Counted from the stretch's first letter, positions 35,153 through 44,973 are shown. The stretch: DNA of 58,125 nt from Spirochaetota bacterium (GCA_016928865.1 JAFGJX010000028.1:1-58125); one strand, 5' to 3'. Translations and numbers: made by a program. Notes: generated by a model not told the origin, from the letters alone.

Positions 35153-37363
35153 ATGAAATCTGTGTCCGGCAAAAGTATACACTTTATTGGTTTGAATATC
35201 TTTCTTTATCTGGTCATCTCGCTTCATACTGTCAATGTTTTTGCAGCTCAACCTGTTGCAATCGATAAATCCCTTGTTATAAAGAACATCGGCAGTCAAC
35301 TGGAATACATCATTGATAAAGAGAAGAAACTTACAATAGATGATGTGTCGAAAAAGTCCCTCAAGTGGACTGCATCCGAAACTGATAGCATCAATTTCGG
35401 ATATACTCGGTATCGATACTGGTTCCGTTTCACGGTAGACAGCCGGTTTGACAGGGAATATGAATGGCTGCTCGAATTCGACTTTCCGCCCATTGATAAC
35501 ATTGATCTGTACATCCCTGACGGGTCCGGCGGGTTCATCGTAAAAAAACAGGGTGACTGGCGGCCCTTCAGCAATCGGGATATCAGGAGCCGTAATTTTA
35601 TCTTCAGGGTTGCTCAGGGGCCCGGGCCGGTCATGTACTATGTCCGTATTGAATCCATAGATTCCATCAACTTTAACCTTAACATCCTTTCGCGCGATGG
35701 GTATGAGGAACACTTATCGAATGAAATCCCCGTATACTGGTTCTACTACGGTCTCATGTGCGTTATGATGATTTATAACCTTTTCATCTTCATATCAGTG
35801 CGCGATATATCGTATATCTACTATGTTTTTTTTATTGCGGCATTTACCCTGTTTGACTTCTCCTTTAAGGGATTCGCAATGCAATATCTCTGGCCAGGCG
35901 CAACCTGGTGGAGCAGCCATTCCCTCCCGTTCCTGGTGCCGGTCTTCCTTTTCTTTTTAGGCTTTTTCCTTACCTCATATGTGGAGATAAAGAAACATTT
36001 CCCTCGGTTGGATAAACTTTTAACCTTTGCCGTAAAAATTCCCGCGGTCCTGGTGGCCGGGTTTGCCCTTATCGGACCGGTGGATGCGGCCCTTATGGCG
36101 GTCTTTTCCTATGTCGGCGTTTTTATTATCATGTGCCTTTTTCTCGTGTATATTCTGCTTTTCAGGCTCAAGCCTCCATCGCGCGCGGCGCTGATCTGCA
36201 TGATAGCGTTCACGCCGCTGATCATAACCGGCCCCATCACGGTAGCGTCCATGACCGGATTTCTGCCCGGCAATTTTTTTACCCGCTGGTCGATGCAGCT
36301 CGGCACCTCCATGACGGTGATACTCCTGTCGCTGGCACTATCGGACAAGATAAACGTAATGCAAAAGAGAATGGGGGTTCTGCTCAAGGAGCAGAAGGAA
36401 AACGAAAAGACCGCGCGGGAGCGCGCCGTGTATCTGGAGGGAATCGTGGGATCCGCCACTGGCCTGACCGAGGAATTCACGAAGGTCAGCACGCAGCTGA
36501 ACGAAATCACCGCCCGGTTCGCCGATCTTTCCATGGAACAGGCGTCCACGAGCGAGGAGATGTCCGCGACGTTCGAAGAGCTGTCCGCTGCGGTGGAGAC
36601 GATATACCGCTCCACCATAACGCAGAAAGACGAGGGCGAGAAATCGAAGCAGCTGGTGAACGAGCTCAGTGAGGCCCAGAAGGGGCTGGTAGAGGAGAGC
36701 CAGAAAGTCGAGGATTCAATACGAAACATATTGGGCTCTGCAACATCCACCGGCGAGAGCCTCAGGCACATGACGGACACGATGAACATCATCAATACCG
36801 GCGGGGCCGAGATCAGCAGGTTCATCGCCATGATCGACGAGATATCGGACCGGATCAACCTCCTTTCGCTGAATGCGGCCATCGAGGCAGCGCGCGCGGG
36901 GGAATACGGGCGGGGGTTCGCAGTGGTCGCGGACGAGATCGGGAAACTGGCGCAGGCGACCTCGGACAACTCGAAGGAGATCGGAAAGCAGATATCGAAG
37001 ATTATAACGGACATCGAGGCAGGAGCGCGCATCGTTACCGGCACGAAGGAATCAACGGATCTTATTTTGAGAATGGTGGACACCATCGGAAGGGGCGTGA
37101 ATGCGGTGCGTGAAATCATGATGAAGCAGAGCCGGGCGCTGGAGATGGTGATCCGCGAGGCTGACGTGATTGACACAATGTCGAAGGAGATCGTGATCTC
37201 GACCAACGAGCAGAAGAACTCCATGGCGCACACGCAGAATACAATAGACCGGCTTTCCGAGATGGCCATGGAGATTTCGGCGAGCAACAGCCAAATCATA
37301 GAGTTTTCGAAAATCATCCATGAAAAAGCGATTGAGCTGGACAGCGTGATACGCAGGACGTGA
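35153..37363 (+). CDS. 7TMR-DISM receptor fused to a chemotaxis signalling domain
   Basis: A 736-aa receptor. A signal peptide (LFLYLVISLHTVNVFAAQP region) precedes an extracytoplasmic 7TMR-DISMED2-type sensor domain (about 40-180), then seven membrane helices (about 190-395), then a coiled-coil and a methyl-accepting chemotaxis domain. The hairpin tip DEISDRINLLSLNAAIEAAR with GRGFAVVADEIGKLA is the universal MCP core that binds CheA/CheW. No HAMP domain is visible between membrane and coiled coil. It probably links an extracellular ligand, often carbohydrate, to flagellar or type-IV pilus control. Confidence 0.9.
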   Translation: MKSVSGKSIHFIGLNIFLYLVISLHTVNVFAAQPVAIDKSLVIKNIGSQLEYIIDKEKKLTIDDVSKKSLKWTASETDSINFGYTRYRYWFRFTVDSRFDREYEWLLEFDFPPIDNIDLYIPDGSGGFIVKKQGDWRPFSNRDIRSRNFIFRVAQGPGPVMYYVRIESIDSINFNLNILSRDGYEEHLSNEIPVYWFYYGLMCVMMIYNLFIFISVRDISYIYYVFFIAAFTLFDFSFKGFAMQYLWPGATWWSSHSLPFLVPVFLFFLGFFLTSYVEIKKHFPRLDKLLTFAVKIPAVLVAGFALIGPVDAALMAVFSYVGVFIIMCLFLVYILLFRLKPPSRAALICMIAFTPLIITGPITVASMTGFLPGNFFTRWSMQLGTSMTVILLSLALSDKINVMQKRMGVLLKEQKENEKTARERAVYLEGIVGSATGLTEEFTKVSTQLNEITARFADLSMEQASTSEEMSATFEELSAAVETIYRSTITQKDEGEKSKQLVNELSEAQKGLVEESQKVEDSIRNILGSATSTGESLRHMTDTMNIINTGGAEISRFIAMIDEISDRINLLSLNAAIEAARAGEYGRGFAVVADEIGKLAQATSDNSKEIGKQISKIITDIEAGARIVTGTKESTDLILRMVDTIGRGVNAVREIMMKQSRALEMVIREADVIDTMSKEIVISTNEQKNSMAHTQNTIDRLSEMAMEISASNSQIIEFSKIIHEKAIELDSVIRRT

Positions 37364-37471
37364 TCTGATGCGTTTGTTATGCAATCAGGCCGGTACTTTC
37401 CTCTGGAAATGTAAGACGTGACAGTGAGATTCCGCTCCAGGTGATAATTCCGGCGGCTGGCAGTATCAACC

Positions 37472-38869
37472 ATGTCTATCATACAAAACCGGACATACTG
37501 TCTATACACCAGGCGTGATCCCTCCGGCAAATTGAAACAAAGACGCCACCCTGATGGGACGCGGCGCATGGCCGCTGTACTCGCCAGTGCTCTGATAGCG
37601 CTCTGTATTATTACCTCTCATGCATCCTGCTCTGACCCGAAGAGGGTTTCGCCGAACGTGCTCCGCTTCGTCACCTGGAACCCCGGTCATCCCGAGGTAT
37701 GGAAAAGCATCATAGCGGAATTTGAGAAAAGGAATCCGGGGATTACGGTTATTCGCGAGTTCGGTCCCAGCTCGTCGACATCGTTTCACGATATGCTTGC
37801 CCAGAAGCTGAGGAACCGGAGTCCGGAGGTCGACGTCTTCTTCATGGACGTGATCTGGGTCCCGGAATTCGCCGCCGCCGGCTGGGCTGATCCCATCGAT
37901 GAACTCCTGCCGCCGGCAGAACGGGAGCAATTCCTTCCCGGGGCGATCGCGGCCAATACCTGTGGCGGAAGGTTGTACGGGGTCCCGCTTTTTATCGACG
38001 CGGGTATGCTTTTTTACCGCAGCGATCTTTTGCGTAAATATGGCTACCGGCCGCCCGCGACCTGGCAGGAGATGGAGCGACAGGGCCTCCATATCGTGAG
38101 GGAAGAAGCGCGCACGGGAAACGATATCTGCGTCTTTTCCGCGCAGTTCAAGCAGTACGAGGGCCTGGTCTGCGTGATGCAGGAATTCATACTGGGCAAC
38201 AACGGCCGCCTCTTCGATCCCGAAACGCGCGTACCGGAAATCCAGATGCCTGCGGCGATTGAGGCGGTGCGCTATGTCCGCGAACACATTATCGGCCGGC
38301 TGGCGCCGCGCGGCGTCCTGACCTACCAGGAGCCGGAATCCCTGGCGCTTTTTGTGCAGGGTCGGGCCCTGTTTCACCGCAACTGGCCGTACGTATGGGA
38401 GATCGCGGGCGACCCGCGCCGCTCGCGTATTGCCGGGCGCGTCGGCGTGACCTACCTGCCGCGGTTCCCGGGCGGCCGCAGCCGCAGCACGCTCGGCGGG
38501 TGGCAGCTCGGCGTGAGCGCCTTTTCCCGTAACCGCAAAATGGCGCTCGGGTTCATCGCATTTCTGACAGGCGCCGAAATTCAGAAGCGCTTCGCCATCG
38601 AGGCGGGCCGCGCGCCCTCCAGGAAGGAGTTGTATCGCGACCGGGAGGTACTCGCCGCCAACCCGCAGTTTAAAGAGATGAAGACGGTCTTTCTGAACGC
38701 GTCCCCGCGTCCCCGCACCCCCCTCTACCCGGCAGTGTCAGACGCGCTCCAGCGCTATTTCAGCACGGCCCTAGCAGATCCGGACGCAAGCGTCGAAGAG
38801 GAGGCGGGCAAGGCGGCGGACCGGATACGGTGGATCGAGTCGATGATGCGGAGGTCCCGCGCGCAATGA
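37472..38869 (+). CDS. ABC sugar transporter substrate-binding lipoprotein
   Basis: A 465-aa extracellular solute-binding protein, family 1 type. A hydrophobic segment ends in a Cys (SHASCSD) that may be a lipobox. The mature part has the fold pattern of sugar-binding proteins: VLRFVTWNPGHPE, DVFFMDVIWVPEFAAAGW, YGVPLFIDAGMLFY, and ALFVQGRALFHRNWPY. It delivers a sugar or oligosaccharide to the two permeases next to it. The start is uncertain: ATG 37568 gives a signal lacking basic residues, so an upstream start such as 37472 is likelier. It overlaps the next gene by 4 bases (ATGA). Confidence 0.88.
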   Translation: MSIIQNRTYCLYTRRDPSGKLKQRRHPDGTRRMAAVLASALIALCIITSHASCSDPKRVSPNVLRFVTWNPGHPEVWKSIIAEFEKRNPGITVIREFGPSSSTSFHDMLAQKLRNRSPEVDVFFMDVIWVPEFAAAGWADPIDELLPPAEREQFLPGAIAANTCGGRLYGVPLFIDAGMLFYRSDLLRKYGYRPPATWQEMERQGLHIVREEARTGNDICVFSAQFKQYEGLVCVMQEFILGNNGRLFDPETRVPEIQMPAAIEAVRYVREHIIGRLAPRGVLTYQEPESLALFVQGRALFHRNWPYVWEIAGDPRRSRIAGRVGVTYLPRFPGGRSRSTLGGWQLGVSAFSRNRKMALGFIAFLTGAEIQKRFAIEAGRAPSRKELYRDREVLAANPQFKEMKTVFLNASPRPRTPLYPAVSDALQRYFSTALADPDASVEEEAGKAADRIRWIESMMRRSRAQ

Positions 38870-39789
38870 CGGCTGCCACGAAAAAAACCGGAGCGCGCGG
38901 ACACGCTTCAGAAGAAGTCAGATTCGCGGCGCTCCTCCTGGCGCCCTGTCTCCTGGTCGCACTGCTCTTTGCCTTCTATCCCATTCTCTACTCCCTGTAT
39001 CTGAGCCTGGGCGGAACGATCCTGAGTCTCCCCGGATCGGAACGCATCTTTATGGGTGCGGAGAACTTCATTGAGCTTTTTCATGACACCGTTGCTCGCG
39101 CGGCCCTAGCGCACACCCTGATTTTTGTCATAGTCTCCACCGCGCTCGAGGTCATGCTCGGTCTCGGCATCGCGCTGGTCATCAACCGGAGCTTCCGGGG
39201 ACGGGGCGTTCTCAGGGCGGCGGTGCTGGTGCCCTGGGCGATCCCCACCGTGGTGGCCTCGCAGATGTGGCGCTTCATCTTTAATGATAACTACGGCCTC
39301 CTCAACTACGTTGTCTTCGGCGCTGACCCGTCCTCGTTCCAGGCATGGCTCGCCGACCCGGCCATGTCCTTTGTCGCCATCATCATCGCCGACGTATGGA
39401 AGACATCGTCGTTCGCCGCGCTCATCATGCTGGCGGGGTTGCAGATGATACCGGATGAACTCTACGAATCCGCGCTCATCGATGGCGCCGGCGCCTGGCA
39501 GCGTTTTAAATCGATCACTCTGCCGCTGGTGCGGTCGTCGCTGCTCATCGCCCTGTTGTTCCGCACCCTGGATGCATTCAGGGTGTTCGACCTGGTGTTT
39601 GTGATGACTCAGGGCGGGCCGGCGGACGCAACCAACGTGCTGCAATTTTACGGATACCGGAAGATTTTCGCGGAGGGGTTCCTGGGCTACGGCTCTGCGA
39701 TATCCGTGCTGGTGTTCTTTGTGTCCTGCGCCGTGTGCGTCTTCTATATACGCGCGCTGGGAATGAAGATGTTCGGAGCTGACGAATGA
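38866..39789 (+). CDS. ABC sugar transporter permease (MalF type)
   Basis: A 307-aa inner-membrane permease with six helices. The EAA-type cytoplasmic loop that docks the ATPase reads YESALIDGAGAWQRFKSITL. The first helix (LLAPCLLVALLFAFYPILYS) and length match sugar importers. The start at 38866 overlaps the binding-protein stop and has GGAGG 10 bases upstream. Pairs with the MalG-type permease gene that follows with another ATGA overlap. Confidence 0.92.
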   Translation: MTAATKKTGARGHASEEVRFAALLLAPCLLVALLFAFYPILYSLYLSLGGTILSLPGSERIFMGAENFIELFHDTVARAALAHTLIFVIVSTALEVMLGLGIALVINRSFRGRGVLRAAVLVPWAIPTVVASQMWRFIFNDNYGLLNYVVFGADPSSFQAWLADPAMSFVAIIIADVWKTSSFAALIMLAGLQMIPDELYESALIDGAGAWQRFKSITLPLVRSSLLIALLFRTLDAFRVFDLVFVMTQGGPADATNVLQFYGYRKIFAEGFLGYGSAISVLVFFVSCAVCVFYIRALGMKMFGADE

Positions 39790-40610
39790 GCAGGTGGAAG
39801 AGAACAGCGATACTCGCTCTGGCGGTAGCGGCAGTTGCGGCATTCAGCCTGCTTCCCTTCCTCTGGTTCCTTGTTACCTCGTTCAAAACGCCGCTCGAGG
39901 TGACCGCAATTCCTCCTTTAATCATTCCGTCCGGGTCTTTCGGGTTTTACCGTTCCGCCTTCGGCCGCTACGATCTCCTCCTCTACGTGCGCAACAGCGT
40001 TGTCGTGGCGGGATGCACAACGCTCGTCACCATGTCCGTGTCTGTATTCGCCGCATACGCGCTGGCGCGGCTCCGCATCAGGCGCCGGGGTCTGATCCTG
40101 GGCGGGCTTCTGATAATATCGATGTTTCCGCAGATATCGATCGCCGGACCGATATGGTCCATCTTGCAGAAGATCGGATGGCTCAACACCGTTCAGGGCC
40201 TGGTGATGCCTTACGTGACCCTCAATCTTCCACTGGCAGTGTGGGTCCTGACGAACTTTTTCGGCGAGTTGCCGAAGGAGATCGAGGAAGCCGCGCGCAT
40301 CGACGGGTGCTCGCACGCGCAGATCCTCTTCCGTATCGTGCTTCCGCTGGCCGCGCCCGGGGTGTTCACCGCCGCGATACTTATCTTTATATACGCATGG
40401 AACGAGTTTTTCTTCGCACTGCTGATAATGACACGGCACCGCCTGCAGACCCTGCCGGTGGGGATCGCGCTTTTCCAGGGTCAGTACACCATGCCCTGGG
40501 GAGAAATCGCGGCTGCATCGATCGTGGCGACACTGCCGCTGGTGCTGGTGGTGTTCCTGTTCCAGAAAAGAATCGTCCGCGGCCTCTCGGCCGGGGCACT
40601 GAAGGGGTAG
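39786..40610 (+). CDS. ABC sugar transporter permease (MalG type)
   Basis: A 274-aa permease with six membrane helices. The EAA loop reads EIEEAARIDGCSHAQILFRI, the typical ATPase-docking site, and the terminal LQTLPVGIALFQGQYTMPWG block is a hallmark of MalG/LacG-like permeases. It overlaps the MalF-type gene (ATGA) and precedes the ATPase gene by 3 bases, so the importer is one operon. Confidence 0.92.
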   Translation: MSRWKRTAILALAVAAVAAFSLLPFLWFLVTSFKTPLEVTAIPPLIIPSGSFGFYRSAFGRYDLLLYVRNSVVVAGCTTLVTMSVSVFAAYALARLRIRRRGLILGGLLIISMFPQISIAGPIWSILQKIGWLNTVQGLVMPYVTLNLPLAVWVLTNFFGELPKEIEEAARIDGCSHAQILFRIVLPLAAPGVFTAAILIFIYAWNEFFFALLIMTRHRLQTLPVGIALFQGQYTMPWGEIAAASIVATLPLVLVVFLFQKRIVRGLSAGALKG

Positions 40611-40613
40611 CGT

Positions 40614-41681
40614 ATGTCGAAGCTTGAGATCGTTAACTGCTCGAAATCGTTCGGGAAGAAAAAGGTGATCGACAATGTCTCTTTTTCCGTTGAGGAGGGG
40701 GATTTCTGCATCCTGCTCGGGCCTTCGGGCTGTGGTAAGAGCACGCTGCTCAGGCTCATTGCGGGGCTTGAAGCGCCGGACAGCGGCGAAATCCGCGTCG
40801 ATGGAAGGGATGTGACAGGACTCGGACCGCGCGATCGAGACGCGGCCATGGTGTTTCAGAGCTACGCCCTGTACCCGCACATGAGCGTCCGCGAAAACCT
40901 TTCCTTTCCTCTCAGGATGAGAAAGACACCGGCGCCCGAGATCAACCGGAAAGTCATGGACACGGCCGCGCTGCTGGGCATCGACGATCTTCTCGACCGC
41001 AGACCGGGGCAGCTTTCGGGAGGCCAGCGCCAGCGCGTGGCCATGGGAAGGGCTATCGTACGCAACCCTTCGTTTTTTCTTTTTGACGAGCCGCTTTCGA
41101 ACCTTGATGCGCGCCTACGCGCCTCGATGCGCGTCGAGCTGGCGCGCCTTCACCGGGAGCTGGGCGTGACCACGGTGTACGTTACCCATGATCAGACCGA
41201 GGCCATGACCCTGGGCCGCACACTGGTCCTCATCGACTGCGGCAGCGTGCAGCAGTCGGGGACCCCCCGCGACGTGTACGAATTGCCTGCCAACATTTTT
41301 GCCGCCTCATTCCTCGGATCCCCGGCGATCAACCTGATCCCGGGTACGCTTGAACCGGTGTCCGACGGCATTGAGTTCACGGCGTCGGGGGTCCGCGTCG
41401 CCGTCCCTGATGCCGACCGGCTGAAAGGCATGGCAGGGAAAGAGGTAACGGCCGGCATACGCCCGGAAGCGCTCGCGCCAGGCAACGGCTCCCTGAACAT
41501 TGACGGGCTGATTGAACACCAGGAGCACACGGGGAGCGAGGTGTTTCTTTATATTCGGACCGGCGATTCACTTATTACGGCACGGGCCCCGGCGGATTTT
41601 TCAGGATTGACCGGGGCGGGCATCCGCCTTGCCTTCCGGCCCGAGGCCATGCATCTGTTTTACGAAGGCAGGCGTATCTGA
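40614..41681 (+). CDS. ABC sugar importer ATPase (MalK/UgpC/MsmX type)
   Basis: A 355-aa nucleotide-binding subunit. Walker A is GPSGCGKST, the Q-loop VFQSYALYPHM, the signature LSGGQRQRVAMGRA, Walker B FFLFDEPLSNLDA and the switch His in VTHDQTEAM. The C-terminal 120 residues form the TOBE/OB regulatory domain of sugar importers. It energises the permease pair encoded upstream and may also serve other sugar importers, as MsmX does. An intrinsic terminator follows. Confidence 0.95.
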   Translation: MSKLEIVNCSKSFGKKKVIDNVSFSVEEGDFCILLGPSGCGKSTLLRLIAGLEAPDSGEIRVDGRDVTGLGPRDRDAAMVFQSYALYPHMSVRENLSFPLRMRKTPAPEINRKVMDTAALLGIDDLLDRRPGQLSGGQRQRVAMGRAIVRNPSFFLFDEPLSNLDARLRASMRVELARLHRELGVTTVYVTHDQTEAMTLGRTLVLIDCGSVQQSGTPRDVYELPANIFAASFLGSPAINLIPGTLEPVSDGIEFTASGVRVAVPDADRLKGMAGKEVTAGIRPEALAPGNGSLNIDGLIEHQEHTGSEVFLYIRTGDSLITARAPADFSGLTGAGIRLAFRPEAMHLFYEGRRI

Positions 41682-41737
41682 AGGACAGGAGGCGGAGTGA
41701 GAGTGCTGCCTGGTTCCGGGGACGTTATGGAAAAAAG

Positions 41738-41766
41738 AGGGGCATCACATGAGTGATGCCCCTTTA
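41738..41766. terminator. Bidirectional terminator between the ABC operon and lipase
   Basis: An 11-bp stem (AGGGGCATCAC with GTGATGCCCCT, loop ATGA) flanked by a run of A on the left and TTTATAAA on the right. It lies between the ends of two convergent genes and can stop transcription from both sides. Confidence 0.85.
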
Positions 41767-41794
41767 TAAATTATCTAAAGGTGATCAGAAACGT

Positions 41795-43267
41795 TTAAAA
41801 TTGACTCAGCCATTCATTGATCATGGGAAATACTATGGTCGGCGCCTGATACCCGATGGGCAGATCGGCATGAGCGGTATTCGGAACCTGATATACAAGG
41901 TCCAGCGCGTTTGGCGTCTTCAGGTCTGTCAGGTATCGGGCTATAAACTCGGTTGCCACAAGTCCGTTGCATTCGGACGTCAGGCAGATCATCGGCGCCG
42001 TCATATTGCTCATGTGGTCCTCGTAGTAATAGTACCCGTCACCGTCCTTCCTTTCTTTTGGCATGACAACACCGGTATTTTCCGGGCCGTTGGTATATCC
42101 TTCCCTCATCGCCTCATTGAGGCCCCAGTCCGCGTACTGGGAGAACATTCGCAGGTATGCGTTTGCTGTCGCATATCTGAAAAAATAATCAAGAACATAG
42201 GGATCAACCTCCGATGTTCTGAAGAACTGGAGATACTTGGCGACCGAGTCCGGATATGCGATAGCCAGTTGGTCAATACCATTGAAAAGATAATCCATGA
42301 TATCGGTCATCGCCATATTGTCACTTCCGGATTTCACCAGCAATGCATCCATCATGGTATCCAGCGGAAGCACGATCGGCATCTTGAGAATTTCCCAGAT
42401 AAGGTAAATATCCAGGAAACTCGGAAGGGGAGGCGCGACGGCCGGATCAATCCCAATGTATCCTTTTACGCTGTTGTTTCTCTCGACTGCAAGTTCCTTG
42501 CTCACTTTAACATGGGGGATGTAGGGAGGAGATGCTTTTCTTCCCTGTATCGCTTCCTCGCCGTTTATATACGCGCCCTGCAGGTAGACATAGCACACAA
42601 GGGCGCCGGTGCTGTGACCGCCGATAAATGGCTTGCGTCCGGTAACCTCGGTGACTTTTGTTACCAGCGCCGGCACGTCAAGACAGCCGGGAACGTCCAG
42701 GGTCGATACGTATGCGGGCCCCTCGCTTTTCATTTCGCCCCTTCCCGTGCCCCGGTAGTTGCCCAACCAGGGATCGTAGCCCTGTTTCCAGAGAAAATAA
42801 GCAAGATTGTAGTACATCATGTGGTCATTCTCGATAAACGTGTCTCCCACGGCCCAGGATGCCATATCTTCAGGGAGTGTCATCTCTGAATATTTCTCCT
42901 TCATGAGTTCCGTGGTATGCGGTGTAAATTCATCATTATTCATGCATATTCCGCCAAGCAAGAGGACTGGCTGGCGATTATCATTAAATGATACATCTGT
43001 GGACGGACGATACCGATTAAGTTTTAACTCATAATTATCGTCTGTTACGGCTGTATAAATGGCCGTTTGGCTCCCGGTGTTTACGACAGAGCCTCCCGGG
43101 TCAGTACTGCCTCCAGTATCAGTACTGCTTTCTTCACCTGAATTAGAAAGACCAAGGAGTGGGGATATTGAGCCTGTATCCTCACATGATGTCAGTGCAA
43201 TAATAAAAGAAAAGACAAAGAACAAACAAATCGGGTGCTTCTTGATATTTCTTATGATCGCTGCCAT
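41795..43267 (-). CDS. Lipase-like alpha/beta-hydrolase lipoprotein
   Basis: A 490-aa predicted lipoprotein. I use ATG 43267, which has GGGGG 8 bases before; a GTG at 43282 is the alternative. The signal ends in IALTSC, and the mature N terminus is a Ser/Gly/Asp-rich linker (about 30 residues). The hydrolase domain resembles the acid/gastric lipase family: YRPSTDVSFND, LLGGICMNNDEF (oxyanion strand), GYDPWLGNYRGTGRGEMK, and the nucleophile elbow GHSTGALV near residue 217. The catalytic His is probably in VPNTAHADLP near the C terminus. It is divergent from the membrane AraC gene, a likely regulator. Confidence 0.88.
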   Translation of the reverse strand: MAAIIRNIKKHPICLFFVFSFIIALTSCEDTGSISPLLGLSNSGEESSTDTGGSTDPGGSVVNTGSQTAIYTAVTDDNYELKLNRYRPSTDVSFNDNRQPVLLLGGICMNNDEFTPHTTELMKEKYSEMTLPEDMASWAVGDTFIENDHMMYYNLAYFLWKQGYDPWLGNYRGTGRGEMKSEGPAYVSTLDVPGCLDVPALVTKVTEVTGRKPFIGGHSTGALVCYVYLQGAYINGEEAIQGRKASPPYIPHVKVSKELAVERNNSVKGYIGIDPAVAPPLPSFLDIYLIWEILKMPIVLPLDTMMDALLVKSGSDNMAMTDIMDYLFNGIDQLAIAYPDSVAKYLQFFRTSEVDPYVLDYFFRYATANAYLRMFSQYADWGLNEAMREGYTNGPENTGVVMPKERKDGDGYYYYEDHMSNMTAPMICLTSECNGLVATEFIARYLTDLKTPNALDLVYQVPNTAHADLPIGYQAPTIVFPMINEWLSQF

Positions 43268-43775
43268 CTCAGATACCCCCACAAACCTATAGAATATTCA
43301 TCATTTTCCCCTGGTACATAAGCATTATCTGAAAATTGTCTTTTTTTATACCAAAGTTTAAAGCCTGAACAAAATCGTCATTTTATAAAAAATCCGACTG
43401 TCCGGATTTTTTAATTTGTTATAAAATACCATTTAATTTACTCAGATTCATCAGTATTTATAAATGCTGAGCAAATAATTGATGGTGATTAATCATTTTT
43501 TTTACATTTTGATACTTCTTTGTTCATTTTCTGTATATACTATACCTTTTTAGAGGTCAAGTGGCATAAAGTTAATCTGACTGAAGAAATGGTTTGAAAA
43601 ATTTCCAGGTTATTATTTCTTTGTAATAATTAATTATTTTGGAATATAATATATAGTGTATATTATATAGAATAAGACTGAATACATTCATAAAATAAAC
43701 TGATAAATATTGCATGGATCAGTACGTTTTAACTATTTCTGTCAGTTTGACTCGAATCAGTTTAAGGACAGTGCC
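43268..43775. other. AT-rich intergenic region between lipase and AraC genes
   Basis: About 510 bases, strongly AT-rich, between divergent genes. It holds a terminator-like hairpin at 43387-43412, a TGATTAATCA palindrome at 43486-43495 and ATATAATATATA-type runs near 43645, where promoters for both genes probably lie. No gene was recognised. Confidence 0.5.
43387..43412. terminator. Terminator-like hairpin in the lipase/AraC intergenic region
   Basis: AAAAAATCCG and CGGATTTTTT form a 10-bp stem with a 6-base loop, flanked by A and T runs. No annotated gene ends here, so it may act as an attenuator in the lipase leader or insulate the two divergent promoters. Confidence 0.55.
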
Positions 43776-44900
43776 ATGGTCAATGATTTAAGTATCTTTT
43801 TTATTTTATTCGCCGGATTCATGTCATGGACCATCGCCCTCGGACAGATCCTTGAAGATAACAAACAGATATATAATTATCTGTTTTCCGCGGTAATGTT
43901 CTGCCTTGGATCTCTCCAGTTACTGGACGGCCTTCTGGTGGCCGGCAAGCTCTGGGATTATTCTCTGTTGATTTTTGGGTCCTTACCTTTCCTTGCCATC
44001 ATCGGGCCGCTGTTTTTTTTTACGTTTAAATCGGCCAACAATGATTCTTTCCGCTTCAGGAAAATAGATTATCTTCATTTTGCCTCTGGATTAATCACAT
44101 TGTTGCTTCTGGCGCCCCTGATGAAACTGGATGCTGCGACCAAAATGTCTTTCATTATGCAAACTCCGAATTTCACCAGTGACGATCCTCTGCTAAAGTT
44201 ATATTCCGGAATTCTCATAGCTGTTATACTGAATCTTGTGGGCTATGAGGTATATTTTGTCAGGGAATGCAGGTTCATGCTGAACATCAGGCTGATCAAA
44301 GAAAAAAAGGTTTCCCCGTATCTCATTACAGTCATCCTTGTCAGCTTTCCGCTCGAGATTGTCCTGGTGGGGAGCATGGTCGTTATGGGCATGATAGAGC
44401 ATTCTCCGTCAGTATTTTTTGGTGTGCTCCAGTCCCTGACGGCCCTCTCCTTTGTGCTGACGCTGGTGATATTCATCATGGAAAAGAAGAATATCAATTT
44501 TTTCAAGCTCCTGTATATAGAGATTGAAAACAGACGCTATGAGATTTCAAAGATTAAAAACCTCGATGTTGCGCATGTGCTTTCCAAAATACAGTCGCTC
44601 ATGGGTGAGAAAAAAATATTTTTTGACGAGAACCTTACCATGAATGACCTGGCCCGGGAGATTGCCATCGAACCCTATCAGCTTTCACAGATCATCAATG
44701 AAAATTTCAATAAGAACTTCAATTGCTTCGTCAATGAATATCGTATTGAAGAAGCCAAAAAGATCCTCCTGGCAGATGTGGAACGCACTGTCACTTCAAT
44801 TGCATACGCTGTAGGATTCAATTCCACCACTGTTTTTTATGACTGGTTTACCAGGCTCACCGGGATTTCGCCAAAAAAATTTCGCAATAACAACAAATGA
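43776..44900 (+). CDS. Membrane-anchored AraC-family regulator (paralogue)
   Basis: A 374-aa protein with a membrane sensor of about seven helices (residues 1-250) and a C-terminal AraC double helix-turn-helix: MNDLAREIAIEPYQLSQIIN, then RTVTSIAYAVGFNSTTVFYD and the terminal GISPKKFR. It is nearly the same length as the regulator at 25048-26175 and shares motifs such as NEYRI.EA and VTSI.YAVGFN, so the two are paralogues. The start at 43776 follows AAGGA by 7 bases. Divergent from the lipase gene, which is the obvious target. Confidence 0.9.
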   Translation: MVNDLSIFFILFAGFMSWTIALGQILEDNKQIYNYLFSAVMFCLGSLQLLDGLLVAGKLWDYSLLIFGSLPFLAIIGPLFFFTFKSANNDSFRFRKIDYLHFASGLITLLLLAPLMKLDAATKMSFIMQTPNFTSDDPLLKLYSGILIAVILNLVGYEVYFVRECRFMLNIRLIKEKKVSPYLITVILVSFPLEIVLVGSMVVMGMIEHSPSVFFGVLQSLTALSFVLTLVIFIMEKKNINFFKLLYIEIENRRYEISKIKNLDVAHVLSKIQSLMGEKKIFFDENLTMNDLAREIAIEPYQLSQIINENFNKNFNCFVNEYRIEEAKKILLADVERTVTSIAYAVGFNSTTVFYDWFTRLTGISPKKFRNNNK

Positions 44901-44945
44901 TGACGGCTGCTGCGCCTGCTGGTTCGAATAACGCTGTAAAACATG

Positions 44946-44973
44946 AACAGGCGGGGTCGCAACCCTGCCTGTT
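44946..44973 (+). terminator. Hairpin after the AraC gene
   Basis: AACAGGC and GCCTGTT, extended inwards by GGGT/ACCC, form a stable stem 45 bases after the AraC stop. No U-run follows, so it is a weak terminator candidate or a remnant of a mobile element. Confidence 0.4.
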
